The notes under the pieces were generated by a model, which ran no database searches, was not told the DNA's origin, and saw nothing but the letters and a program-made list of their open reading frames with translations. Both the position numbers and the translations under genes were made by a program. From the NCBI GenBank assembly GCA_947462765.1, contig CANHQK010000012.1:1-48764 (forward strand): a stretch of 48,764 bases of DNA, in the 5' to 3' direction. Of the stretch, positions 34,006-42,409 are shown one piece after another. Source of the DNA: Bdellovibrionales bacterium. GTDB taxonomy: Bacteria; Bdellovibrionota; UBA1018; CAIMNF01. Positions within the stretch are counted from its first letter, which is position 1. The number at the start of each line of letters is the position of its first letter.

Positions 34006-36357
34006 TCACTCCAGCGGCGGTTCAAAGTCGGGCAGACAAGTTGTTTTCTTCGGTTCACGCCCGATAATCACTTTTTCGAGCACCACCTGTGATTCCGGGC
34101 AGGATTCCGTCGCACGTTGACCCGAACGGGAGTCGAGTCTCATGTCGACCAGGTGATCGCTTTCCGGGAAGGGCAGGGCCGGCTCGTACTGAAGGGTGCG
34201 CTTCATGATCTCGACCCAGACTGGAAGTGCAGCCGAGGCTCCCGTGAGCCTGACCCGCTTCGGGATGGTTTTGTCTTTTTTACGCGCCTCTGAAATGGCT
34301 TCTTCGATCAGGCCCTGATCGAGCCCGGCCCAAACGAGTGCGGTCAGTTGGGGAGTGTATCCTACGAACCACGAGTCACGGTAATCGTTGGTGGTTCCGG
34401 TTTTTCCAGCGGCAGGGCGGTCGAATCCGAGTTGGGAGACAAACGAGGCAGTTCCGTCGGTGAAAACGCCCTGGAGCAGGTAGGTCATCATATCCGCGAC
34501 CCCCGGATCGATTCTGGGGGAGGCGCGGTACTCGCTCCGGTAGAATTCCGAACCGTCCGGATTCTGGATCGCCTTGATCACATACGGATCTCCCCCTTTA
34601 CCATGATTGGCGAAAGTCATGTAGACTTCCAGCAACTCGAGGGGGTTCACCTCGACGCTACCGAGTGTGATCGAGGGGACCTCGGGAACCCGGGTGGACA
34701 TGCCGAGCAGTTTGGCCGTCTCCGCGATTTCCGCCAGTCCCACGCGCTTCGCGACCCGTGCGGCAGTGGTGTTGATGGATTTCGCAATCGATGACTTGAG
34801 GGGAATCCAGCCGAGTTTTTCTTTCTCGTAGTTCGAGGGTTTCCAGATCGGTTGTTTTGGATCGTAGGTCCATCCCCATTCCCGGTCGAGGAGCGGGTAG
34901 GCGGGCGTGAAGCTGTTGCCCCGTTCGTCCTCGAAGGTCCGGAATGCCGTGGCATAAACCAGTGGTTTGAAGGTCGATCCCGCCTGGCGTTTCATATTCA
35001 AGATCCGGTTGAAATTGCTTTTCCCGTAGTTCCGTCCCCCGATCAGGGTCCGGATCTCTCCGCTGGTGTGATCGACCGCCGCAACAGCGCCCTGGAGTTC
35101 GAGGACGCCTTTGAGCTTGAGGCGAGTCTCGACGGATTCGAGCCCGCGCTGAAGTGCCTCTTGCGCGATCTGGTTCAGACCGAGGTCCAGGGTGGTGTAG
35201 ACTTGGAGACCGAGCTCGGGAATCTCGTTCTCATCGAAGCGGTCCTTGAGCAAGCCGGTCAGCTCTGCTTTGACATAATCCACAAAGTACGGCGCACGAT
35301 TTCCCGCTTGTGGTGCTTTCGCAAGACGGATCGGCTGTTTCAATGCCCGCTGGAATTCGTCTTCTTTGATTCTTCCGGTTTCGAGCATCCGTTCGAGAAC
35401 GTACCGTTGCCGGGTCTTGGCCCGGTCCATGTGTCGATGGGGTGAGTAAAAAGCCGGTCCCTTGATCAAGCCCACGAGTAACGCGATCTCGCCCGTATTG
35501 AGTTCGCTCACGCTCTTGCCGTAAAAGTACTTGGCCCCTTCGGAAAAGCCACGAATCTCGAAAGAACCGATTTGCCCGAGGAATACCTCGTTCAGGTAGC
35601 GTTCGAAAATCTGCTTCTTGCTGTACTTGATCTCGAGCACGGGAGCCAGGAAGAGCTCGTTGATCTTCATGAACAGATTCCGGTTCCGCCGCTCCATCAG
35701 GTTTTTGACCAGCTGCTGGGTGATGGTGCTTCCACCTTGGGAGAGCGACAGCGTTTTGATATCGACGAAGATCGCCCGAAGAAATCCACGGGGATCGATA
35801 CCGAAATGCTCGTAAAAACGGTTGTCCTCTGCCGCCATCACAGCGAGGGGAATTTGCTCCGGGAATTCTTCGAATTTGAGGACTTCGCGAATCTGGTTCT
35901 TGTCCGCGCTCAAGGTTGCGACGAATTCCGGCTCCAGGTACACGTCGTCGATCGTGCCGTTGTCCGTCCGGATCGAAGCAAGCGGTGAGGTGGGGCTTTT
36001 TCCATCAAACTGGAAGGTGATCCGTTTGTCTCGAAGAGAGAGGGTGGGGTGCTGATCCGGGATGAGAAAGTCCGGATAGCGGGTGGAGTGCAAGATGATC
36101 GAGAGTTCATTTGCCGAAACCCTGACCGAGTACCCGAGTGCCCTGATCTTGCGTTCAATCGTTCCCCTTGCCATGGGCGGAGCGATCCGGGTGACACTCG
36201 AATAGATCCGGGTCGGAATGAACTCGAGCGGAGTTTCGAATGCGGTGTCCACCTGGCGGTACAGGTAGAGAAAGAAGGTCAGAAAGGCGAGAAAGAGGAC
36301 GGCCGATGCGATCACAAAGCCTCGGCGATTTTGGGCGATTTTATTTGTAAAATTCAT
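34006..36357 (-). CDS. mrcB: Bifunctional class A penicillin-binding protein, PBP1B type
   Basis: Polymerises and crosslinks peptidoglycan. The 783 residues comprise a short cytoplasmic tail, transmembrane helix 13-33 and a domain at about 45-160 resembling UB2H of PBP1B (YSSVTRIAPP, ALGYSVR, and the strand pattern ending LEPEFVATLS). GT51 (about 165-340) follows, with catalytic E177 in AAEDNRFYEHFGID and GGSTITQQLVKN at 208-219. The transpeptidase domain (about 385-745) has active serine S461 in STFK, SIN at 527-529 and KTG at 652-654. UB2H is the docking site of the activator LpoB in E. coli. No lpoB is seen here. The gene is first of an operon with the peptide-binding protein and divergent from an outer-membrane protein gene. 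Confidence 0.94.
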   Translation of the reverse strand: MNFTNKIAQNRRGFVIASAVLFLAFLTFFLYLYRQVDTAFETPLEFIPTRIYSSVTRIAPPMARGTIERKIRALGYSVRVSANELSIILHSTRYPDFLIPDQHPTLSLRDKRITFQFDGKSPTSPLASIRTDNGTIDDVYLEPEFVATLSADKNQIREVLKFEEFPEQIPLAVMAAEDNRFYEHFGIDPRGFLRAIFVDIKTLSLSQGGSTITQQLVKNLMERRNRNLFMKINELFLAPVLEIKYSKKQIFERYLNEVFLGQIGSFEIRGFSEGAKYFYGKSVSELNTGEIALLVGLIKGPAFYSPHRHMDRAKTRQRYVLERMLETGRIKEDEFQRALKQPIRLAKAPQAGNRAPYFVDYVKAELTGLLKDRFDENEIPELGLQVYTTLDLGLNQIAQEALQRGLESVETRLKLKGVLELQGAVAAVDHTSGEIRTLIGGRNYGKSNFNRILNMKRQAGSTFKPLVYATAFRTFEDERGNSFTPAYPLLDREWGWTYDPKQPIWKPSNYEKEKLGWIPLKSSIAKSINTTAARVAKRVGLAEIAETAKLLGMSTRVPEVPSITLGSVEVNPLELLEVYMTFANHGKGGDPYVIKAIQNPDGSEFYRSEYRASPRIDPGVADMMTYLLQGVFTDGTASFVSQLGFDRPAAGKTGTTNDYRDSWFVGYTPQLTALVWAGLDQGLIEEAISEARKKDKTIPKRVRLTGASAALPVWVEIMKRTLQYEPALPFPESDHLVDMRLDSRSGQRATESCPESQVVLEKVIIGREPKKTTCLPDFEPPLE

Positions 36358-36366
36358 TCTTTACCC

Positions 36367-36396
36367 TTGACTCCACCACTATGCGCTTCGTATTTT
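36367..36396 (+). promoter_or_regulatory. Sigma70-like promoter of the outer-membrane protein gene
   Basis: TTGACT (36367-36372), 18-nt spacer, TATTTT (36391-36396). A GGAGG ribosome site at 36410-36414 precedes the ATG at 36423, so here a normal leader of about 20 nt is expected. Confidence 0.55.
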
Positions 36397-36422
36397 CGGA
36401 TTTCAAGACGGAGGATCACACC

Positions 36423-37862
36423 ATGAGGATTTTTGCCACGGCGTCACGCACCGCGTTCCTGGTTTCTGGGGTCATTTCAGCGCTGTCCCCTTCTGCAAAA
36501 GCCTTGGACCTGGATTGGCACGGGCAGTTCCGCGCAGAAACGCACACCCTCTTCGGTTATGCGAACGCCCCTCAATCCGCCTTGCCTCCCACCGGTTACT
36601 CGATTCCGAGCAACGGAGAGAGTCCCGCCTCTTTTCAAAACCTGTTTTTAAGATTGCGTCCGAAAGCGATTGTGAACGACAACATCACTCTCCATTCGGA
36701 CATCTGGCTGGGCGCCCCGGATACCGGGATCTTCGGCATCGACGGTCAAGCGACTCGCGTTTCCCAGGTCGGACAATCCCGCGCGGGGCAAGCGACCCTC
36801 AGTGCGCAGACACTGTTCGCTGAATTCGCGAGTGACTTCGGTACCGTGCGCGTGGGACGGGTGCCGCTCCACTACGGGTTGGGTCTCGTTTGGAACTCGA
36901 ATCCGAACGGGTGGGATCGTTTGCCCTCCAATGGTGACGCAATCAGCATGGTCACCAAGCTCGGGTCGTTCAAATTCATGCCCGCATTTGTGAAGTACCA
37001 GAACGCCAATCCGACTCCTCCCGGCCAGGTCGGGAACGCCGGAAACAGCGATTATGTGCTGAGTCTCACTTACACGAACGAAGACGAGCAGATGGACGCG
37101 GGCATCATGTTCATGCGCAGGATCGCCGGCCCGAATGCGAATGTGACCAACCCCTTCTCGGTCGGTGGTCTCTCGACTTCCGGGTTTGCCTACAACCTCT
37201 GGGACGTTTACGGCAAAAAGAAGCTCGGCATTCTCACTCTAAAGGCCGAGATCCCGGTTGTTTCGGGAACGTACGCGGGGAATCCCTACAGCTCCGTGGC
37301 GGGTGCCGTCCAGGCGGAGGCGGACTTGGGCGATCATTGGAAGCTCAAGCTGAATGCCGGATCCGCGAACGGTCAGGGGAACGGACCCCAGACCTCGCTC
37401 GGGACTTTCGCCTTTCATCCCGACTACCGTCCGGCTTTGATTCTTTTCAACTACAATCTCCGTAACATCACTCAGGGTTCGGGTACCAACGGATCTCCTT
37501 TTGATGCGGGGATCACCAACGCGCGCTTCCTCGCGCTTTCTGCAGACCTGACTGCGGGCAAGTTTACCCATGTGTTCAAGGGAATGTATGCCATGGCTGA
37601 TCAGGCTGCCGACGGGGTGAATCAGTTTTTCAATACCTTCACGGGGGCGTATGAGGCAGGCGGTGGCAGTGCTCAAAGCACCGATCTCGGATTCGAATTG
37701 GACTACCAGCTCGGATACCAGTGGGATGAGTCGATCCGTTTCGGTGTGGATCTGGGTCTGTTGATGCCCGGAGAATTCTTCAAATATGCGGGGAATGCGG
37801 CGGCAGAAAACGTGAACAAGACAATCTTCGCCTCCAGTCTGAACATGATGGTCCGCTTCTGA
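36423..37862 (+). CDS. Outer-membrane beta-barrel protein, probable porin-like
   Basis: 479 residues from the ATG at 36423. An in-frame ATG at 36381 overlaps the promoter. Signal peptide about 1-27 with AKA cleavage. The mature chain alternates polar and hydrophobic residues throughout, is rich in Gly, Asn and aromatic residues, and ends in a strand closing with Phe (SLNMMVRF), the classical outer-membrane beta-signal. Phrases such as TLHSDIWLGAPDTG, TVRVGRVPLHYGLGLVWN and FELDYQLGYQWDESIRFGVDLG are typical barrel strands. I cannot assign a substrate or named family. The strong promoter and SD suggest high expression. Confidence 0.82.
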   Translation: MRIFATASRTAFLVSGVISALSPSAKALDLDWHGQFRAETHTLFGYANAPQSALPPTGYSIPSNGESPASFQNLFLRLRPKAIVNDNITLHSDIWLGAPDTGIFGIDGQATRVSQVGQSRAGQATLSAQTLFAEFASDFGTVRVGRVPLHYGLGLVWNSNPNGWDRLPSNGDAISMVTKLGSFKFMPAFVKYQNANPTPPGQVGNAGNSDYVLSLTYTNEDEQMDAGIMFMRRIAGPNANVTNPFSVGGLSTSGFAYNLWDVYGKKKLGILTLKAEIPVVSGTYAGNPYSSVAGAVQAEADLGDHWKLKLNAGSANGQGNGPQTSLGTFAFHPDYRPALILFNYNLRNITQGSGTNGSPFDAGITNARFLALSADLTAGKFTHVFKGMYAMADQAADGVNQFFNTFTGAYEAGGGSAQSTDLGFELDYQLGYQWDESIRFGVDLGLLMPGEFFKYAGNAAAENVNKTIFASSLNMMVRF

Positions 37863-37868
37863 GGGCGA

Positions 37869-38639
37869 TTAGCCCCGGATGGTCCGGTACAGCCTCGACA
37901 TCAAGAAATCGAACCAGCTTCTCGGAAGCATTTGAATCAAGGGGTAGATGATCCGGAAAGGTGCGGGAGCGATGCTCCATGCCCGTTTGGCGATCACCCC
38001 AGAAACAAAGACGCGGGCCGCATCGTCCACTTCCATCAAGAAAGGCATTTTGCCTTTGTTGTGTGTGGTCAAGGCCGTCCGGATGAATCCGGGAACGATG
38101 GTCACGACGGCTATCCCGTGAGGTTTCAGGTCCACACGCAACCCTTCGAGGTGATTCGTGAGTGCCGCTTTGGAAGTCGCATAGGCTCCGCTCGTCGGCA
38201 TGCCCCGTGCCCCGGCGATACTGCTCACTCCCGCAAGGATGCCCCTCTTGCGGGACAGCATCTTCAGTTTCATGTGTTCCAGTCCGTGAATCGCAGACAG
38301 CACATTCACCTCGAGAACGCGCTTGGCTGAGCTCCAGGCATCGGGCCCCAGTGAGCTCCGACCGGTGATCCCCGCATTGGCGATGAATGCTGTCGCGCCC
38401 CCCAAATCATGATCGAGACTGTCGAGAGCTTTCTCGAATTCGGCCTCGTTCGAAACGTCTACGGCCCGGACGAACACCTGGGGGGCTCCGGACTTCAGGC
38501 ATTCGGCCCGGACTTGCTCGAGGAGCTCGGCTCTGCGGGCGATGAGCCCGAGGCTCCAGCCTTTCCGTGAAAACTCCAAGGCCATCGCTTTTCCGATTCC
38601 GTCGCTGGCTCCGGTGATGATGACGCTTCCGTTTTTCAT
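37869..38639 (-). CDS. Short-chain dehydrogenase/reductase (SDR)
   Basis: 256-residue classical SDR from the ATG at 38639, whose first base is shared with the upstream gene's stop (TGATG). The cofactor motif TGASDGIG is at 9-16, NAG at 88-90, the catalytic serine in GVSSIAG (139/140), and Y153 and K157 in the YxxxK pair. Basic residues after the Gly motif (ARR, 34-36) favour NADP(H). The C-terminus has a hydrophobic stretch (IIYPLIQMLPRSWFDFLMSRLY), as in membrane-associated SDRs acting on lipids. The substrate is unknown; acyl-chain or sterol-like reduction is possible given the 3beta-HSD-like neighbour. Confidence 0.88.
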   Translation of the reverse strand: MKNGSVIITGASDGIGKAMALEFSRKGWSLGLIARRAELLEQVRAECLKSGAPQVFVRAVDVSNEAEFEKALDSLDHDLGGATAFIANAGITGRSSLGPDAWSSAKRVLEVNVLSAIHGLEHMKLKMLSRKRGILAGVSSIAGARGMPTSGAYATSKAALTNHLEGLRVDLKPHGIAVVTIVPGFIRTALTTHNKGKMPFLMEVDDAARVFVSGVIAKRAWSIAPAPFRIIYPLIQMLPRSWFDFLMSRLYRTIRG

Positions 38640-39634
38640 CAGAGCCATCCGTTGAGTTTGTACCAGGCTGCCGTGTGATGGACCCCGGTTTCGAATGTGA
38701 ACTTCGGCTTGAATGCGAGCTGATCGAATGCCTTTTGTGAGGAGCAAATCCAATAATCCGGATCGAGCTCGTTCAGCTTATCCCGGTTGAGTGGGAGGCT
38801 TTTTTTCAGGATCCGGCCTGCGATCGTTCCGCCGGAGGCGAGCAGTGAGACCACGCCGCCCGGAAGCCGGACCCGGATCGGATTGACCTTGAGCTCTTTT
38901 GCGATCAGGGTCATCAATCTTTCGTAGGTGTAAATCTGTCCGTCGCTGACAAAGAAACGCTCCCCTTTCTCAAAGCAGGGCTCAGGTGCGGCGAGTGTGT
39001 TCATCAGAACCTGGATGAGATCTTCAACATGGATGGCACTGTAATACTTGTGTCCTGTCGGTGATTTTGCAGGAAGAATGGGCATCCAATTCCGTTGGAT
39101 CGATTTAAAGAACAGGTAGAAGTTCCGGTCGCGTGGGCCATAGACCGTGGGGGGGCGGATCACGATGTAGGGCAGTCTGCCTTTCAGCTCGTCGAGGTAG
39201 AGTTCCCCCCGAAGCTTGCTCTCGCCGTACATGGAGACCGGATGATCCGGTTCGGACTCGGTCCTGGGTGCGAGGCCGACAGCAGGGCCTCCGGCGGCCA
39301 ACGACGAGACGTACACAAAGCGTTTCACCCCCGAGCTAGCAGCGGCCTGAGCGAAATTCCGTGTTCCTTCGGAGTTGAACCGGAAAAAGGTGGAGCGATC
39401 GGGTGCTGCGGTGAGACCGGCGAGATGGAAAACCGCGTCCATCCCCTCGCAGGCGCGCTTCAGTGAATCCCGATCAAGAATGTCCCCGCTTTTGCGTGAA
39501 AAAGGGATGCCTTTCAGAAACTCGGTCGACGCACTCGGACGCATGAGCGCGTGCACTTCGTGCCCGTCTTGCGCCAGTGAGGCCACCAGACCGCTTCCGA
39601 TGAATCCGCTTGCTCCCGATACGAGAATTCTCAT
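38639..39634 (-). CDS. NAD-dependent epimerase/dehydratase (extended SDR)
   Basis: 331 residues. The Rossmann motif GASGFIG is at 7-13, the catalytic tyrosine and lysine in YGESKLRGE (about 135-143), and VVFHLAGLTAAPDRS-like text near 70 (VFHLAGLTAAP). The sequence resembles the dihydroflavonol reductase / 3beta-hydroxysteroid dehydrogenase branch more than UDP-sugar epimerases. The start has AAGGGAG 3 nt upstream. It is operon partner of the SDR at 37869. The combination could act on a lipid or polyketide-type ring. This is inference, not something the motifs prove. Confidence 0.85.
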   Translation of the reverse strand: MRILVSGASGFIGSGLVASLAQDGHEVHALMRPSASTEFLKGIPFSRKSGDILDRDSLKRACEGMDAVFHLAGLTAAPDRSTFFRFNSEGTRNFAQAAASSGVKRFVYVSSLAAGGPAVGLAPRTESEPDHPVSMYGESKLRGELYLDELKGRLPYIVIRPPTVYGPRDRNFYLFFKSIQRNWMPILPAKSPTGHKYYSAIHVEDLIQVLMNTLAAPEPCFEKGERFFVSDGQIYTYERLMTLIAKELKVNPIRVRLPGGVVSLLASGGTIAGRILKKSLPLNRDKLNELDPDYWICSSQKAFDQLAFKPKFTFETGVHHTAAWYKLNGWL

Positions 39635-39649
39635 AATCTCCCTTATATC

Positions 39650-40465
39650 ATGCTGGAAAAGGAAATGCGCGTCACGGTTCTGGGATCCGGGACTTCAACC
39701 GGTGTTCCCCTGATCCATTGCAAATGCCGGGTGTGCCGATCGACCAACCCCAAGAATCACCGCACCCGGACTTCGGTGTGGGTCCGGGTTGCGGGAAAGA
39801 GTCTGTTGATCGACGTCTCTCCAGACTTCAGACAGCAGGCGCTTCGGCACCGGATTCCCCGATTGGATGGCATTCTGATCACGCACCCGCATGCCGATCA
39901 CATCGGGGGGCTCGACGAGATCCGGAGTTACAATTTCGTTCAAAAAGAGAGAATTGCCGCATGGGGCCACGACTGGACGTTGGATGAATTGCCCACTCGT
40001 TTCCCCTATATTTTCAAACCTTCCGGAAAAATCGAGGGGGGTGGAATCGCCCAAGTCGACTTGAAGCGGTTCGAGTGGAACCGTCGATTCCGTGTCGCCG
40101 GGATTCCGGTGCTTGCCCTCGAGCTTCCCCATGGATCCCGGAGCACGGCCGGGTTTCGAATCGGTGATTTCGCCTATTTGACGGATTGCAGTTCGGTCCC
40201 GGAACAAGCGCTATCCCGGTTGGGCGGACTGGAATTGTTGGTTCTGGACTGTCTCAAGTTCGCTCAGCACGACACTCATCTCCATTACGACCTGGCGCTC
40301 GATTACGCGGCGCGAATCGGCGCTAAAAAAACGATTTTCACTCATTTGAGTCATGATTTTGACTACGTGCGGGATTCGAGAAGACTCCCTAATTCCACCG
40401 CTCTGGCGTATGATGGTCTGACTATCAACATTCGGAAGTCCGTGAAGTCGAGGAGAGTCCCATGA
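39650..40465 (+). CDS. Metallo-beta-lactamase-fold hydrolase (PhnP-like)
   Basis: 271 residues (or 266 if the ATG at 39665, MRVTVLGSGTS, is used). The start carries the GSGTSTGVPLIHCKCRVC signature with C24, C26 and C29, a cysteine set shared with PhnP-type cyclic phosphodiesterases. The zinc motif THPHADHIGGLDE follows (H79, H81, D83, H84), with further His in LELPHGSRST, a DCS motif and a terminal FTHLSHD. Likely a phosphodiesterase; the substrate is uncertain, as no phn genes are nearby. CATAAT at 39632-39637 may be its -10, overlapping the divergent epimerase start. It overlaps ald by ATGA. Confidence 0.86.
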   Translation: MLEKEMRVTVLGSGTSTGVPLIHCKCRVCRSTNPKNHRTRTSVWVRVAGKSLLIDVSPDFRQQALRHRIPRLDGILITHPHADHIGGLDEIRSYNFVQKERIAAWGHDWTLDELPTRFPYIFKPSGKIEGGGIAQVDLKRFEWNRRFRVAGIPVLALELPHGSRSTAGFRIGDFAYLTDCSSVPEQALSRLGGLELLVLDCLKFAQHDTHLHYDLALDYAARIGAKKTIFTHLSHDFDYVRDSRRLPNSTALAYDGLTINIRKSVKSRRVP

Positions 40466-41568
40466 TCGTCGGAGTGCCCAAGGAAATTAAAAACAAAGAA
40501 AACCGAGTCTCCATGGTGGTCGCCGGAGTGAGAGCGCTCACCCAAGCGGGCCACAAAGTTCTGATCCAGAGCACTGCCGGTATCGGAGCCGGCATCACGG
40601 ATCAAGAATACGCTGCAGCCGGTGCGACCATCGTCGATTCCGCCAAGGAGGTTTTCGCCAAGTCCGACATGATCGTGAAGGTGAAGGAACCTCTTCCTGA
40701 AGAATACGAAATGCTTCGTGAAGGGCAGATCCTTTACACTTACCTTCACCTTGCAGCGGATGAGCGCCTGACCAAGGCCTTGCTCGAGCGCAAGATCGTA
40801 GGGATTGCTTACGAGACGATTCAGCCTGCGGATGGTTCGCTTCCCTTGCTCGCTCCCATGAGCGCGGTGGCTGGCCGTATGGCGACACAAATCGGGGCCA
40901 CTTATCTTCAGAAGGATCACGGCGGAAAAGGCATGCTCCTCGGCGGAGTGACCGGTGTCGCCCGTGCGAATGTCACCATCCTCGGGGGCGGTGTGGTCGG
41001 AGTGAATGCCGCGAAGATGGCGGTAGGGCTTGGAGCGAAGGTCACCATCCTTGACGTCAATGTCGACCGTCTCGAGTACCTGAATGATATCTTCGGAAAC
41101 TCGATCCACACACTCTATTCCAACAACGAGCAGATTGAACGCTCGGTCATCGAGTCGGATCTCGTCATCAGCGCAATTCTCGTTCCCGGGGCCAAGGCCC
41201 CGAAGTTGGTCACCCGCCAGATGATCTCCAAGATGCAGCCGGGCGGAGTGATCATCGATGTCGCGGTCGATCAGGGCGGAGCGGTCGAGACCTGTCGCCC
41301 GACCTCGCACGAGCATCCCACTTACACCGTGGACAACATCATCCATTATGCCGTCCCGAATATGCCGGGAGCGGTGCCGCGCACTTCCACCTACGCCCTC
41401 ACCAATGTGACGCTGAAATACGCACTCATGCTCGCCAATCTCGGTTGGAAAGAGGCGGTCGGCAAGGACCCGGCGCTCTTCAAGGGAGTGAACATTTGCG
41501 GTGGAAAGCTCACTTACAAGGCCGTAGCCGAGGATCTTGGGTTGCCTTACGAGGCGCTCAAGCTCTAA
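40462..41568 (+). CDS. ald: Alanine dehydrogenase
   Basis: NAD-dependent interconversion of L-alanine with pyruvate and ammonia. The 368 residues match Ald closely: [16 protein letters not shown] at the start, catalytic K75 in KVKEPLPEE and H96 in YLHLAAD, the NAD-binding [15 protein letters not shown], and [20 protein letters not shown] with the active-site Asp. GAGGAGAG lies 7 nt before the ATG. Ald lets cells use alanine as carbon and nitrogen source, or keep NADH balance. It also frees pyruvate from D/L-alanine pools derived from peptidoglycan. Confidence 0.97.
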   Translation: MIVGVPKEIKNKENRVSMVVAGVRALTQAGHKVLIQSTAGIGAGITDQEYAAAGATIVDSAKEVFAKSDMIVKVKEPLPEEYEMLREGQILYTYLHLAADERLTKALLERKIVGIAYETIQPADGSLPLLAPMSAVAGRMATQIGATYLQKDHGGKGMLLGGVTGVARANVTILGGGVVGVNAAKMAVGLGAKVTILDVNVDRLEYLNDIFGNSIHTLYSNNEQIERSVIESDLVISAILVPGAKAPKLVTRQMISKMQPGGVIIDVAVDQGGAVETCRPTSHEHPTYTVDNIIHYAVPNMPGAVPRTSTYALTNVTLKYALMLANLGWKEAVGKDPALFKGVNICGGKLTYKAVAEDLGLPYEALKL

Positions 41569-41578
41569 ACTGATCAGG

Positions 41579-42070
41579 ATGAGCAAACTTCCCTTGATCC
41601 TGGGACTCTTGAACACGGTCGCCATCGCGGCGGTGTTGGGTCTTTTCGTGTTCACGAAGGTTCTCTACAAGCGGCCGGCGATCACCGAGGCCCAGGAGCG
41701 TGCCCGCCTGGCGGGCAAGGCCGGCAAGTCGGTTGTAGCGCCTGATGCCAAGAGGGCGATGGTGAAGCTTGATCCGGTCACGGTGAATCTCGATCCTTTC
41801 ACCGGGGCAGACGGGAAGCCGAAAGTCCACTATGCGGCCATCACCCTCACGGTCGAGATCCGTGATGAAAAGGAGCTTGAGCGCTTCAATGCGGCCAAGG
41901 CCGTGGTGCTCGACAAGGTGATTCAAGGCTTGTCCAAAAAGAAATTCGAAGACCTGAATCAGGTTCAGGGGCGATACGTCTTCCGTTCTCAGATCATCGA
42001 CTCGGCGAACCAGTTCTTCAAGTCACCCCTGGTGACAGAGATCTATTTCAGCGATTTCCTTTTGCAATGA
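41579..42070 (+). CDS. fliL: FliL-domain protein
   Basis: 163 residues from the ATG at 41579. An N-terminal transmembrane helix (about 5-24) is followed by a basic linker and the FliL/stomatin-like periplasmic domain. This includes VKLDPVTVNLD, YAAITLTVEIRDEKELERFNAAKAVVLDKVIQ and the closing VTEIYFSDFLLQ, the FliL family pattern. In flagellated bacteria FliL surrounds the stator and boosts torque. No other flagellar gene is in the window, and it sits 10 nt after ald, so this may be a FliL paralogue with another membrane partner. Its stop codon abuts the convergent bactofilin stop with no spacer. Confidence 0.85.
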   Translation: MSKLPLILGLLNTVAIAAVLGLFVFTKVLYKRPAITEAQERARLAGKAGKSVVAPDAKRAMVKLDPVTVNLDPFTGADGKPKVHYAAITLTVEIRDEKELERFNAAKAVVLDKVIQGLSKKKFEDLNQVQGRYVFRSQIIDSANQFFKSPLVTEIYFSDFLLQ

Positions 42071-42409
42071 TCACATCTTGACCCGGGCTTCGAAGATTGC
42101 GCCCGGATCGACCTGCAAATTGGGGGTCTTCAGTTGACCCAACACCCGTCCTTGTCCGGTGATCCAGACTTTCTTGGTGCACTGGATTTCGCCGTGTACG
42201 AAACCATCCACGATCAGGGTTTCACCGGTGACTTTTCCCTCGATCACCGATCCTTCTTTCAGAATGACGGTGCTCCCGGGGCGCCCGCGGACTTCTCCGA
42301 TCACTTTTCCATACAGGTGGAGCTCGGTCTTCACTTCCAGGCTGCCTTCGATAGTGATGTCAGAGGCGATCACGGTGAGTTCGCTGTGTTGAAGCCGATC
42401 ATTTTCCAT
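42071..42409 (-). CDS. Bactofilin
   Basis: Polymer-forming cytoskeletal protein of 112 residues, the usual small size. Nearly the whole chain is the beta-helix core, with hexapeptide-like rungs (TVIASDITIEGSLEVKTE, LHLYGKVIGEVRG, STVILKEGSVIEGKV, GFVHGEIQCTKKVWITG). The short N-terminal tail MENDRLQHSEL could attach to membrane or partners. In M. xanthus a bactofilin positions the T4P ATPases via the GTPase SofG, and others act in cell shape. The start overlaps the upstream membrane protein by 11 nt, so the two are probably co-translated. Confidence 0.93.
   Translation of the reverse strand: MENDRLQHSELTVIASDITIEGSLEVKTELHLYGKVIGEVRGRPGSTVILKEGSVIEGKVTGETLIVDGFVHGEIQCTKKVWITGQGRVLGQLKTPNLQVDPGAIFEARVKM

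Noticed and set aside
40363-41655. 430-codon minus-strand frame over ald
   Set aside because: Antisense shadow of alanine dehydrogenase, His/Asp-rich low-information protein, no start signal.
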